NCBI GenBank assembly: GCA_963817635.1
Contig: CAWFPR010000020.1
Location: 1 to 64,000, forward strand
Source of the DNA: CAWFPR01 sp963817635
Lineage (GTDB): Bacteria > Acidobacteriota > Vicinamibacteria > Vicinamibacterales > 2-12-FULL-66-21
Reading direction: 5' to 3'
Length of the DNA stretch: 64,000 nucleotides
Below are positions 47,924-60,315 of this stretch, one piece after another. The position numbers and the translations under genes are program-made. Within the stretch, counting starts at the first letter, position 1. Each line of letters opens with the position of its first letter. The notes under the pieces are model-generated. The model searched no databases. It saw only the letters and a list, made by a program, of their open reading frames with translations, and was not told where the DNA came from.

Positions 47924-48780
47924 CATCAGATGTCCGTGTCTGCGCCAATGTGGACGAGATCAGCCGACGAGTGGCCGAGGCTGCCGTCACCATCGTCAAC
48001 CAAGCCATTCGACGCCATGGCCGATGTTCACTGGCACTCTCCGGCGGAAGCACGCCGCGCACGCTCTACGGCCTGCTGGCGTCAGAGTTTCGATCACAGA
48101 TCCCCTGGGATCACGTGCACCTGTTCTGGGGCGATGAGCGCTACGTGCCAGCTGACAACGCGGAGAGCAACTACCGGATGGCGAAGAACGCGCTCCTCGA
48201 CCACGTCCCGTGTCCGGCCGCGAACATCCATCCGATGCCGACCCACTTCGCCTCGGCGGACGATGCCGCCCGCGACTATGAACGAATCCTGAGAGGCTAT
48301 TTCGGTACGGACTGGCCACGCTTCGACCTGAACCTGCTCGGACTCGGAGAAGAAGGACACACGGCGTCTCTTTTTCCAGGATCGCCGGCGCTCGGAGAGC
48401 GGACACGGTGGGTGGTCGCCGTGAAAGCACCGGCCGAACCACCCGTACGGCTGACGCTCACCTTGCCGGCGCTCACGGCAGCGGCCCACATCTATGTCCT
48501 GGTGGCTGGGTCGAAAAAGGCCGACGCGCTGCACCACGTGCTCACAGGGACGCCTGCTCCGGGCACCTACCCGGCTGCCGGCCTCCGCGCAACTGAAGGG
48601 ACCTTGATCTGGTGGGTCGATCGCGAAGCCGCGGCGCTGCAAGCAGGGGGCACGGCGGTGGCGATGGCGACGGCGGAGGATCGAATCGGCGCGAACGTCG
48701 AGGACAGCGAGGTCGCCAACGCCAGCGAGACCGGCCAGACGAGCGACTCCCCGCGCGACGAACTGCGGCCATTGAAGTAG
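47920..48780 (+). CDS. pgl: 6-phosphogluconolactonase
   Basis: Hydrolyses 6-phosphogluconolactone, second step of the oxidative pentose phosphate pathway. The core shows LALSGGSTPRTLYGLL, VHLFWGDERYVP with SNYRMAKNALLDHV, and LLGLGEEGHTASLFPGSP, all conserved in Pgl/DevB. Length is 286 residues because of a C-terminal extension of about 40 residues that is Glu/Ser-rich and not part of the fold. It overlaps gntK by four bases. It converges on the transketolase gene across a 28-bp gap. Confidence 0.93.
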   Translation: MTSDVRVCANVDEISRRVAEAAVTIVNQAIRRHGRCSLALSGGSTPRTLYGLLASEFRSQIPWDHVHLFWGDERYVPADNAESNYRMAKNALLDHVPCPAANIHPMPTHFASADDAARDYERILRGYFGTDWPRFDLNLLGLGEEGHTASLFPGSPALGERTRWVVAVKAPAEPPVRLTLTLPALTAAAHIYVLVAGSKKADALHHVLTGTPAPGTYPAAGLRATEGTLIWWVDREAAALQAGGTAVAMATAEDRIGANVEDSEVANASETGQTSDSPRDELRPLK

Positions 48781-48808
48781 CGGCTCGATATGTCAGGCGG
48801 TTGCACGT

Positions 48809-50888
48809 TCACGTTGAGGAGGATGAACTGCTGCGTTTCAGGACGTCTTTCGCCGTCTCGACGACATGTTCCACCGTGAAGCCGAACTCGCGCATCACGA
48901 CGGGCCCCGGCGCCGACGCGCCGAAGCCGTTGACGGCGATGATCGCACCGCCTGGACCAACGTAGCGTTCCCACCCGAACGGCGCGGCTGCCTCGATGCT
49001 GACTCGCGCGCGAACGTTCGGCGGCAGTACCGTGTCACGGTAGGACTGCGGCTGCGCATCGAACAACTCCCAGCAGGGCATCGACACGACGCGGCTCCGT
49101 ATCCCGTCACCGGCGAGCCGCGCGTGCGCGTCCAGCGCCAGCGAGACCTCCGAGCCGGTAGCGATCAGAATCACCTCCGGCGGCAACGCGCCGGTCTCGC
49201 TGAGGATGTACGCGCCCTGCGCCAGACCAGATGCCGAGGCGAGCACCGTGCGATCGATGACCGGCAGCTTCTGCCTTGTGAGCACGAGCCCCACCGGGCC
49301 CTCCTTGTGCTGGAGCGCGACGCGCCACGCCTCGACGGTTTCGGTGGCGTCGCTCGGCCGCAGGATCAACATGTTGGGCATGGCGCGCAGGCCCGCCAGC
49401 TGTTCCACGGGCTGATGGGTGGGACCGTCCTCCCCCAGCGCGATGCTGTCGTGGGTCCAGACGTAGATCACGCGCGCTTTGCTCAGTGCCGCGAGCCGGA
49501 TGCTCGGACGCATGTAGTCAGAGAATGAGAAGAACGTCGCGCCAAACGGAAGCAGACCCCCGTGGAGCGCCATGCCAGTCAGCGCGGCGGCCATGGCGTG
49601 CTCGCGCAGGCCGAAATGAATGTTGCGTCCCGCGTACCCCCAGACGCCGCCGGCCGCGCCCTGCGTTGGCAGGCCCTCATCGGTACTGGGGCGTCGGCGG
49701 GCTCTCGAAGTCGCCGCATCCGGTCATCGCGGTGCGCGTCGACGGATCGAGGTCCGCCGACCCGCCGACCAGATTCGTCACCACGCCCGCCAGCGCCCTG
49801 ATGACCGCGCCGCCGGCGTCGCGCGTCGCCATCTCGCCGTCGGCCGGCGTGAAGGTCGGCAGATGCGTCTCCCAGTCGCCGGGCAGTTCACCAGCGAGCG
49901 TACGCGCGAATTGTGGCGCCAGTTCGGGATGCGCGATGGCATACGCATCCACGCGACGCCGCCACGCCGCCTCGAGCTCGGCGCCGCGATCGATAGACGC
50001 GCGAAACTCCCGTAACGCCTCGTCCGGCACATAGAAGTGGCGATCGTCCGGCCATCCGAGCGCGAGCTTTGTCAGGCGCACTTCCTCGACCCCCAGCGGC
50101 TCGCCGTGCGCGTGCCAAGTGTCCTGTTTGTGCGGGCTGCCGTAGCCGATATGCGTGCGCCCGATGATGAGCGACGGCCGATCCTCGACCGCGCGCGCCG
50201 CGGTCAGGGCGGCATCGACGGCCGCCGCGTCCTGACCGTCGATCCGCTGCACGTGCCAGCCATAGGCGTCGAAGCGCGCGCCCACGTCCTCTGCAAACGT
50301 GACGTTGGTCGTCGCGGAGAGCGTGATCAGGTTCGCGTCGTAGAGCACGATGAGATGACCGAGCCGGAGGGTGCCGGCGAGCGACGCTGCTTCCGACGCC
50401 ACGCCTTCCATGATGTCGCCATCGCTGGCGAGGACGTAGGTGTAGTGGTCCACGACATCGTCGCCGTGACGATTGAACGTCGCCGCGAGCCACCGCTCCG
50501 CAATCGCCAGTCCAACGCTGTTGCCAAATCCTTGACCGAGCGGTCCGGTCGTGACCTCGACGCCGGGCGTACATCCGTGTTCAGGATGGCCGGGGGTTCG
50601 ACTCTTCCACTGGCGGAACTGTTCGAGGTCCTCGATCTCGAGGTCGTAGCCGGTCAGACACAGCAGACTGTACAGCAGCGCACTGGCGTGCCCGGCCGAG
50701 AGCACGAACCGGTCGCGGTCGGGCCACGCGGGGTTTCTTGGATTGTGTCGCAGATGGCGCGTCCACAGAATGTGGGCCATCGTGGCCGCGCCCATCGGCA
50801 TGCCGGGATGCCCGGAATTCGCGTGTTGCACCACATCGACCGACAGCATCCGGATCGTGTTGATGCAGAGCTGGTCCAGATCGTTCAT
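48809..50888 (-). CDS. tkt: Transketolase, one frame break
   Basis: Thiamine-diphosphate enzyme that exchanges two-carbon units between sugar phosphates. About 692 residues. ATG 50888 gives MNDLDQLCINTIRMLSVDVV, preceded by gaggggg; it overlaps the stop of the upstream gene (ATGA). Key regions are HANSGHPGMPMG, SAGHASALLYSLLCLTGYDL, TTGPLGQGFGNSVGLAIAER, the TPP motif SDGDIMEGVASEA, and in the pyrimidine domain GLREHAMAAALTGMALHGG. The frame breaks near 49685 between PTPQ and STDEGLPTQG. It is the non-oxidative core of the island together with tal. Confidence 0.92.
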
Positions 50889-51875
50889 TTCGCCCCCTCT
50901 GGGTTGGCGCGGTAGCCGTCTTCGAGGCGGCGTTTGGTGAGTGTGAGCGTGCTCTGGAGACCACTCCGAACTCGACGCTTCACAATCCACCGGCCCAGTC
51001 CGCCGAACATGCCCTTGAGCGCATCGATGCGCGACCGATTGACATAGAACAGGTAGAAGGACGCACCGCGTTGATCGTTCGCTTCGATGGCGATCGTGAA
51101 ACCGATGGATCCATCGACGTAGTGGCTCGAATACAGGTCCATGGCTGTACCAAACGTAATCGTGGCGGCATCGAACGCCTTCGTATAGACGCTGACGCGC
51201 GTCAGCGAAATGATCGGCTTGAGACCAGGCGTCTCCTTCGACCAGTACCAAAACTCGTCGACGGCCGCCAGCCGCGGACCTGGGTATTCGGCGAGGTAGG
51301 CTCGAAACTCAGGCACGTCCTGCAGCGTATCGGGGACCGCCGCCAGAATCGCCTCGATCGCTGTCCTGGGAGAAGTCGAAGGGCTGCCGCCGTAAGCAGT
51401 CAGCACCGCCGGTCCGCCTGACCGGAAGGCCTGGACTCGAGCCGTGAGCATCTCCTTGAACACGCGAACGTTCTCACGGTCGGCCGTCGCGCGCGCGTCG
51501 CGCGCGCCATGATGCAGCAGCCCGAAGGTCTCCATCGGCAGCGTCACGCCACAGTGGCCAATCCGACAGCTCCGAAACGCCGCGACGTCGGCGTTCGGGA
51601 CCGTCAGCGTGTCGAGGTCGCGCAGGACGGACGGATTGTCGAACGTCCCAATCTCCGGCACCTTCGCGTTCCGCTTGAACGACGCGATGTCCCGCCACCG
51701 CCTGACGAAATACTCGCGCGGCACGCCGATCCGTAAGGCTCCTGCGACGGCGATCTCGTTGCCAACGCTCGCGTCGAGTGTCTTGACGATCACAGCTCAA
51801 GCGGCAGGGGGAATACCATCGTCGTCACGAGGACGAGGACGACGGTCGCCATTGGCACAGCCATGGGGGAAATCA
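50885..51875 (-). CDS. Exported hypothetical protein upstream of transketolase, one frame break
   Basis: About 330 residues. From ATG 51875 the start reads MISPMAVPMATVVLVLVTTM, a signal peptide ending PLPLEL, and the frame breaks near 51795 before VIVKTLDASVGNEIAVAGAL. The body has VPREYFVRRWRDIASFKRNA, VLRDLDTLTVPNADVAAFRS with CRIGHCGVTLP, and VDEFWYWSKETPGLKPIISL, a recurring acidobacterial family of unknown function. The stop overlaps the tkt start (ATGA), but an exported protein and transketolase have no obvious link, so the overlap may be only an arrangement of the cluster. Confidence 0.7.
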
Positions 51876-51883
51876 TGATGAAC

Positions 51884-52004
51884 CTCACTTGGCGGACGGA
51901 ACTGCCTCGTCATGGCTGGGCTTGATGGTCCAATAGGCAGTACGGCCGTAGTGCTCGTACAGCGCCTGTTCCTGCTCCCGCGTGAACTGTGCGACCGAGT
52001 CATA
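51884..52004 (-). pseudogene. 3' fragment of a PRC-barrel gene
   Basis: Thirty-nine codons, YDSVAQFTREQEQALYEHYG and YWTIKPSHDEAVPSAK, are the same tail as in the PRC-barrel gene at 35941 (YDSAAQLDPEQERSIYEHHG). Upstream of 52004 no frame resembles a PRC barrel. This is therefore a truncated paralogue. It abuts the start of the hypothetical gene at 51875 with 8 bp. Confidence 0.75.
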
Positions 52005-52057
52005 CGGACACCGAACCACACTCCAATATCCACAATAGGCGGGCGCGAGATATCGCG

Positions 52058-52075
52058 CTGTGCAAAACGAGACTG
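52058..52075. promoter_or_regulatory. Dyad site G, weak member of the set
   Basis: CTGTGC-aaaacg-AGACTG: left half perfect, right half ACTG instead of ACAG. It lies 94 bp upstream of gnd. Confidence 0.3.
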
Positions 52076-52169
52076 ATCAGCCTCCCTCATTTACACTCAA
52101 GATGATGATCGTGGCGTCGCGGTGGCGATCGGACACGCGAGACGGAACGCGCGTAAAGGAAACATCAAC

Positions 52170-53189
52170 ATGCAACTAGGGATGATTGGCCTGGGACGGA
52201 TGGGCAGCAGCATGGTGCGCCGGCTCCTCAAGGGCGGGCATGCCTGTGTGGTGTTCGATTCAGCGCCCACGAACGTGACGAAGGCGGCGCAGGATGGTGC
52301 CAAGGGAGCGAGCTCTCTCGACGAGCTCGTCAAGAAGCTCGACTCGCCGCGCGCGATCTGGCTGATGGTCCCGGCGGCGGTCGTCGATTCGGTGCTGAAG
52401 GAACTATCGCCGCTGCTGCAATCAGGCGACGTCGTCATCGATGGCGGGAACTCGCACTACGTCGACGATCTCCGGCGGGCCAAGGCGCTCGATGCCCGTG
52501 GAATTCACTATCTTGACGCGGGAGTGAGCGGCGGCGTGTGGGGAGAGGAGCGGGGATACTGCCTGATGATTGGCGGCAACGATGGGGCGGTTGGCCGTCT
52601 CGATCCGATCTTCAAAACGCTCGCGCCTGGTGCAGGCACCGCGGCCCGCACACCGGGAGGCGACGCGAGGCACAGCACCGCCGAGGAGGGGTACCTGCAC
52701 TGTGGTCCCTCGGGCGCGGGACACTTTGTGAAGATGGTCCACAACGGGATTGAATACGCGCTCATGGCGGCGTACGCGGAGGGGTTCAACATCCTGGCGC
52801 ACGCCAACGCGGGCGCGCATCCGCCGGCGGTGAATGCCGAAACCGCGCCGCTACGTCATCCCGAACTGTATCGATACGAGATCGCCTTGCCTGATGTCGC
52901 CGAAGTCTGGCGGCGCGGAAGCGTCATCGGCTCATGGCTGCTCGATCTCACGGCGCGCGCACTCACTGAGCATCCGGACCTGAAGCAGTTCTCCGGACGC
53001 GTCTCCGACTCCGGCGAAGGCCGCTGGACGGCGAACGCCGCGATCGAAACCTCCACTCCGACGCCGGTCCTGACCGCTGCGCTGTTCCAGCGGTTCAGCT
53101 CCCGTGGCGAGGACGATCTTTCGGATCGCCTGCAGTCGGCGATGCGCTTTCAGTTTGGCGGACATCTCGAGCGGCCGGCGGAGAAGTAG
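52170..53189 (+). CDS. gnd: 6-phosphogluconate dehydrogenase (decarboxylating, short type)
   Basis: Oxidatively decarboxylates 6-phosphogluconate to ribulose-5-phosphate. ATG 52170 (site aaagga) begins MQLGMIGLGRMGSSMVRRLL. A 339-residue protein, the short bacterial form commonly called GndA/YqeC-like and often NAD-linked. Diagnostic motifs are IDGGNSHYVDDLRRA, LDAGVSGGVWGEERGYC, SGAGHFVKMVHNGIEYALM. The segment RHPELYRYEIALPDVAEVWRR with GSVIGSWLLDL is the C-terminal domain. Reads without a frame break. It converges on zwf (27-bp gap). Confidence 0.93.
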   Translation: MQLGMIGLGRMGSSMVRRLLKGGHACVVFDSAPTNVTKAAQDGAKGASSLDELVKKLDSPRAIWLMVPAAVVDSVLKELSPLLQSGDVVIDGGNSHYVDDLRRAKALDARGIHYLDAGVSGGVWGEERGYCLMIGGNDGAVGRLDPIFKTLAPGAGTAARTPGGDARHSTAEEGYLHCGPSGAGHFVKMVHNGIEYALMAAYAEGFNILAHANAGAHPPAVNAETAPLRHPELYRYEIALPDVAEVWRRGSVIGSWLLDLTARALTEHPDLKQFSGRVSDSGEGRWTANAAIETSTPTPVLTAALFQRFSSRGEDDLSDRLQSAMRFQFGGHLERPAEK

Positions 53190-53216
53190 TCCTCCCGGCT
53201 ACGGGTGCGGCCGTCG

Positions 53217-54612
53217 TCAGGATGTCGGCTCCGGCGCCGGGTTATGCCAGCCGCCGTCTGAGGCGATGAGCGCGTCGGCTTCTTTCGGCCCCCAACTCCC
53301 GCGCCTGTAGGGGCGCACCCGATGGTGCCTCGTGAGGACGGGATCGACCGCCACCCAGGCGGCCTCGACCGCATCCTCACGAGTGAAGAGCGCGCCATCG
53401 CCAGCCATGGCGTCGGTCAGGAGCCGCTCGGTACGGCGCTTCCTCGCCGGGCTGCTCCTCGAACAGATAGAGCTCCTGCTGGGTCCCGACGAATTCCTTC
53501 CCCGCGCGCTTGACGCGCGCGGCGAGGGCGACCGCCGAGCTCGGGGAGATTCGGAAGCGCAGATAGTTGGCCCGGCCCCTGGCCGGCGCCGAATCGGCGA
53601 ATAGCCGCTGTGGCGCCGGCTTCAACTGGACCAGAACCTCGGTCGCCGTGTCGGCGAGGTATTTGCCGGAGCGCAAATACCACGGCACCCCCGCCCAGCG
53701 CCACGAGTCGATGAACAGCCGCAGGGCGCAGAACGTCTCGACGTCGGAGCGCTTCGCCACGTCCGGCTCCTTCCGGTAGCCGGCGTACTGGCCGCGCACG
53801 ACGTCATCCGGCGTGAGCGGGCGCATGGCCTGAAAGACCTTCGCCTTCTCGTCATGCACAGCCCCGAAGTCCCGGCCGGCCGGCGGCTCCATGGCCAGGA
53901 GCGCGACGATTTGGAACAGGTGGTTCTGGATCACATCGCGTAGACAGCCGGCGGTCTCGTAAAACGCGCCGCGCTTCCCCACGCCGAAATCTTCGGAGAG
54001 CGTGATCTGCACACTGGACACGTAGTTGCGGTTCCAGATCGGCTCGAGGAATGCATTGGCGAATCGGAAATAGAGGATGTTCATGATCGCCTCTTTCCCG
54101 AGAAAATGGTCGATCCGGAAGATCGCGTCCTCCGGAAAGACCGCGTGCGCGACGCGGTTGAGGGCTCGCGCAGAGGCGAGATCGCGGCCGAACGGCTTTT
54201 CGACGATCACGCGGGCCTGTTCGGCCAGGTGTGCCGCACCGAGCCCCCGGATCACGGTCTCGAAGAGCGAGGGCGGGATGGCGAGGTAATGCGCCGGGCG
54301 CGCACTGCTGCCCAACGCGTTCTTGATGGCCGTGAACGTGCCCGGGTCGCGATAATCCCCACTGACGTATGTGAGCGAGGACAGCAGGTGGTGAAGTGCC
54401 CGCTGGTTATCGACGCCGCCCGATCGTCGGATGCTGTCCGTCACGCGCGTGCGCAGCCGCGCCAGACTCCATTTCGGCGACGCGACTCCGATGACCGGGA
54501 CCTTGAGCGTCCCTCGTTTCGCCATCGCATAGAGCGCCGGGAAGATCATCTTGTGCGCGAGATCGCCCGTGACACCGAAGAGCACCAGCGCGCCAGAACG
54601 AGAAAGAGCCAT
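53217..54612 (-). CDS. zwf: Glucose-6-phosphate 1-dehydrogenase, one frame break
   Basis: Entry enzyme of the oxidative pentose phosphate pathway. ATG 54612 gives MALSRSGALVLFGVTGDLAH with the NAD(P) motif GVTGDLAHKMIFPALYA. The substrate site has FRIDHFLGKEAIMNILY, the lysine region being RVIVEKPFGRDL, and the domain ends with DVVRGQYAGYRKEP and SWRWAGVPWYLRSGKYL. The frame breaks near 53440 (PGEEA to the region continuing AMAGDGALFTREDAVEAAW). Length of about 465 residues is a little short but complete. It is divergent from tal with a 102-bp promoter gap containing dyad site C. Confidence 0.92.
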
Positions 54613-54644
54613 CAGAAATCGTAGAACCCGGCGATGAGCAAGGT

Positions 54645-54662
54645 CTGTCCACTTCTGCACAT
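54645..54662. promoter_or_regulatory. Dyad site C of the set
   Basis: CTGTCC-acttct-GCACAT. It lies between zwf (32 bp upstream of its start) and tal (52 bp upstream of its start), so it could affect both divergent genes. Confidence 0.45.
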
Positions 54663-54714
54663 CCACCGGGGCGGCATGATTGTCATGCTATGAGCTTGGA
54701 CGAGTGAGGATGAC

Positions 54715-55806
54715 ATGGCGACAGACACAACGGCGAGTGCCACGAACGGACTTCACGCCCTCGGACAGAGCCTGTGGCTCGACAATATCACGCGCGGGCT
54801 GCTGAAGAGCGGCACGCTCCGCACCTACATCGACGACTGGTCGGTGACAGGGCTGACGTCGAACCCGACGATCTTCGATCACGCCATCGAGAACAGCGAT
54901 TTCTACGATGCCGCGATTCGCCAGAAGAGCGGCGCAGGCACCACGGGCGAGGCGCTGTTCTTCGAGCTCGCGCTCGAGGACCTCAGCAACGCCGCGGCGC
55001 TGTTCCGGCCGGTCCACGATGCGACCGAGGGCCTTGACGGATGGGTGTCACTCGAAGTTTCGCCGCTCCTGGCCAACGATACGGCCAACACGATTGCGCA
55101 GGCGGCTGAGCTCCATGCGCGAGCGAAGCTCTCTAATCTCCTGATGAAGATTCCCGGCACGCCTGAAGGCGCGGCGGCCATCGAGGAGTCGATCGCCGCG
55201 GGCGTGCCGGTGAATGTCACCCTGTTGTTCTCGAAGGCACAGTACCTGGCGGCGGCGAACGCGTACATGCGCGGGATCGAACGACGCGTCGCGGCCGGTC
55301 TCGACCCGAACGTCGGCTCCGTCGCGTCGATGTTCATCAGCCGCTGGGACAAGGCCGTGATGAGCAAGGTGCCGGCCGAATTGCGGAATCGGCTCGGGAT
55401 CGCCGTCGCACAACGCACGTACGCCGCCTACCGCGAGCTGCTTGCCTCACCGCGGTGGCACACGCTGTCGCAGGCCGGGGCGCAGCCGCAGCGCCTCCTG
55501 TGGGCGAGCACCAGCACGAAAGACCCCGATGCCTCCGATGTGCTGTACATCGAAGCGCTCGCCGCGCCGGACACGATCAACACCATCCCCGAGGACACGC
55601 TGCGCGCCTTTGTGGATCACGGTCACGTCACACGGACGATGCCGGCGGACGGCGGCGACGCGGAAGATGTCCTGGCTCAATTCACAAAGGCCGGCATCGA
55701 CGTGGCGGCGCTGGGTGCCCAGCTCCAGCGCGAAGGCGCCCAGTCGTTCGACGACTCGTGGAGCAACCTGCTCCGGAGTGTGGCTTCCAAGAGCGGCGCT
55801 CAGTGA
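54715..55806 (+). CDS. tal: Transaldolase
   Basis: Transfers a dihydroxyacetone unit through a Schiff base. 363 residues, the long bacterial type. ATG 54715 follows gaggatgac. Key regions are LGQSLWLDNITRGLLKSGTL, LTSNPTIFDHAIE, the Schiff-base Lys in LLMKIPGTPEG, NVTLLFSKAQYLAAANAYM, VASMFISRWDKAV and the terminal GAQPQRLLWASTSTKDP. Reads without a frame break. It completes the pentose phosphate set with tkt; only an active ribose-5-phosphate isomerase and ribulose-phosphate epimerase are missing from the window. Confidence 0.94.
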   Translation: MATDTTASATNGLHALGQSLWLDNITRGLLKSGTLRTYIDDWSVTGLTSNPTIFDHAIENSDFYDAAIRQKSGAGTTGEALFFELALEDLSNAAALFRPVHDATEGLDGWVSLEVSPLLANDTANTIAQAAELHARAKLSNLLMKIPGTPEGAAAIEESIAAGVPVNVTLLFSKAQYLAAANAYMRGIERRVAAGLDPNVGSVASMFISRWDKAVMSKVPAELRNRLGIAVAQRTYAAYRELLASPRWHTLSQAGAQPQRLLWASTSTKDPDASDVLYIEALAAPDTINTIPEDTLRAFVDHGHVTRTMPADGGDAEDVLAQFTKAGIDVAALGAQLQREGAQSFDDSWSNLLRSVASKSGAQ

Positions 55807-55849
55807 ATCCACGTCCGACATACTGACGGCCAGGATTCGCGACCCGATG

Positions 55850-58637
<2,788 letters not shown>

Positions 58638-58860
58638 TTTACGCGTCCACACCCCGGCATTCCACCCGGGTCGCACCGGGATTGCCCGGACGCGAGCCGG
58701 CCCCCGATCCATGTCGTGCGCCGCACGACCGAAAGAGCGGTAAACTGACGCGACGACACGAACGCGGGACCGGGCGGCGCGCCGGGGCGATGCTCGTCAT
58801 TGTGGTCTCCTCGAGCGCCGGCGAACATTCAGCATTCGTGCGTCCTTCGGCCGCACACGC

Positions 58861-59442
58861 ATGTCAGACGCTGACGAGCGCACGCGAATCACGCAGATCC
58901 TCATGGACTCCCGGGAAGCGGGCGCCGACGACGCCAGCGCCCGGCTGGCGGAGGCGCTGTACCCTGAACTCCGCCGGCTCGCCTCCGCGCTGATGCGTCG
59001 CGAACGGCAGGACCACACGCTTCAGCCCACGGCCCTCGTGGGCGAGGCCTTCCTCCGGCTCGTCGATCAGTCGAAGGTCGAATGGAAGGACCGGGCTCAC
59101 TTCCTTGGCATCGCCGCCCGCGTCATGCGCCAGATCCTCGTCGACCACGCCCGCCGTCACGGTGCGGCCAAGCGCGGGGCCGGCGTGCAGATGGTCACGC
59201 TCGACGACAAGCCCTCGGCCGGCGGCGGCCCGGTCGAACTCCTGTTGGTCAACGACGCGCTCGACCGCTTCGCCCTCCTCGACGAACGCGGGGCGCGCGT
59301 GGTGGAGATGCGCGTGTTCGGCGGGCTCACCATCGACGAGATTGCCGCTGCGCTCGGCGTGTCCAGGCGCACCGTCGACAACGACTGGGCCGTGGCCCGG
59401 ATGTGGCTCGCCCGCGAGCTGTCCGCATCACCGTCGTCCTGA
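58861..59442 (+). CDS. ECF-type sigma factor (TIGR02999-like)
   Basis: A 193-residue sigma-70-family factor beginning MSDADERTRITQILMDSREA. Region 2 (ELRRLASALMRRERQDHTLQ, PTALVGEAFLRL) and the HFLGIAARVMRQILVDHARR motif are hallmarks of the acidobacterial ECF group found beside Ser/Thr kinases. Region 4 is FGGLTIDEIAAALGVSRRTV followed by WAVARMWLAREL. No anti-sigma gene is adjacent. The divergent kinase gene starts 224 bp upstream in the other direction and is probably its regulator. No good RBS is seen. Confidence 0.92.
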   Translation: MSDADERTRITQILMDSREAGADDASARLAEALYPELRRLASALMRRERQDHTLQPTALVGEAFLRLVDQSKVEWKDRAHFLGIAARVMRQILVDHARRHGAAKRGAGVQMVTLDDKPSAGGGPVELLLVNDALDRFALLDERGARVVEMRVFGGLTIDEIAAALGVSRRTVDNDWAVARMWLARELSASPSS

Positions 59443-59448
59443 CGCCGG

Positions 59449-60315
59449 CTACTGCGGCGTGGCCGACACCGAGTAGTCGAGCCGCAGCCCGCAGCTTCCG
59501 CTGCCAACCGTGAGGGTGTTGGACCCGAGACTCGAGAACGTGCCGTTCGAGGACCGGTGCGTGCGAGTGACGCCGCGATTGTCCAGCTGGCTGTCGTGAA
59601 TCCACCGGGTCGAGGGGGGGAAGACCACGACCTGTTCGTCCCACTCGGTGCCGTTGAACTCCACGCGCACGAATTGGCCCGCTTCGGCAGGCAGCGAATA
59701 GGTCTGCCCGCCTGACAGCGACACCGAGGCGTTGCGCGCGAGACTGACCACGAGCAACTTGCTCGGATTGCCGGGGTAGTCACTGGGGCTCTGATCCGCG
59801 ACGTACTGCCCGCCGTCGGCCGTGACGAGCCTCACCCGAAACCCGAATTCCCCACGGTCGAGCCCCTGGAATACATCGTCGCACGTGTCCAGGGCCGTGA
59901 TCGAGTGCATCTGGACGGCGACGATCATGCGGGCGCGCGCGATCTGCAGGGTCCTCCTGCCCGACTGCCCCTGGAAGTCCGCCGTCACGTCCGCCGAGCC
60001 GGTGCTCACCGCGGTCACGAGCCCCGTCGCCGACACGGTGGCAACCTTGGTATCCGACGACTTCCACGTCGCGCGTGTGGACACGTCCTCGGTGCTTCCG
60101 TCGGAATACGTCGCCTGGGCGGTGAGTTGCGCCGTCTTTCCTTCCGAGAGTGACATGGAGCCGCTGACTTGAATGGCAGTGAGCGTCCGCGTCGGCGTTG
60201 TCGGTTGCGACTGCGAGGGGGCCGTGGGGCTGCCGCCACAGGCGGCAAGGAACAGCGCGACGAGCGCCGACCCGAAGTAGATGGACACGGCGGACCGGTG
60301 AGTGGAAGCGGCCAT
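59449..60315 (-). CDS. Big2-domain lipoprotein
   Basis: A 288-residue surface protein. ATG 60315 follows aaggagacatca and opens a signal with lipobox FLAACGGSP (about residue 22). A Pro/Thr/Ser linker leads into a bacterial Ig-like group 2 domain (LTAIQVSGSMSLSEGKTAQL to VTAVSTGSADVTADFQG). The C-terminal half, with CDDVFQGLDRGEFGFRVRL and two Cys in GSGSCGLRLDYSV, is not recognised and may bind ligand. Likely outer-membrane anchored. It is convergent with the ECF sigma gene. Confidence 0.85.
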   Translation of the reverse strand: MAASTHRSAVSIYFGSALVALFLAACGGSPTAPSQSQPTTPTRTLTAIQVSGSMSLSEGKTAQLTAQATYSDGSTEDVSTRATWKSSDTKVATVSATGLVTAVSTGSADVTADFQGQSGRRTLQIARARMIVAVQMHSITALDTCDDVFQGLDRGEFGFRVRLVTADGGQYVADQSPSDYPGNPSKLLVVSLARNASVSLSGGQTYSLPAEAGQFVRVEFNGTEWDEQVVVFPPSTRWIHDSQLDNRGVTRTHRSSNGTFSSLGSNTLTVGSGSCGLRLDYSVSATPQ

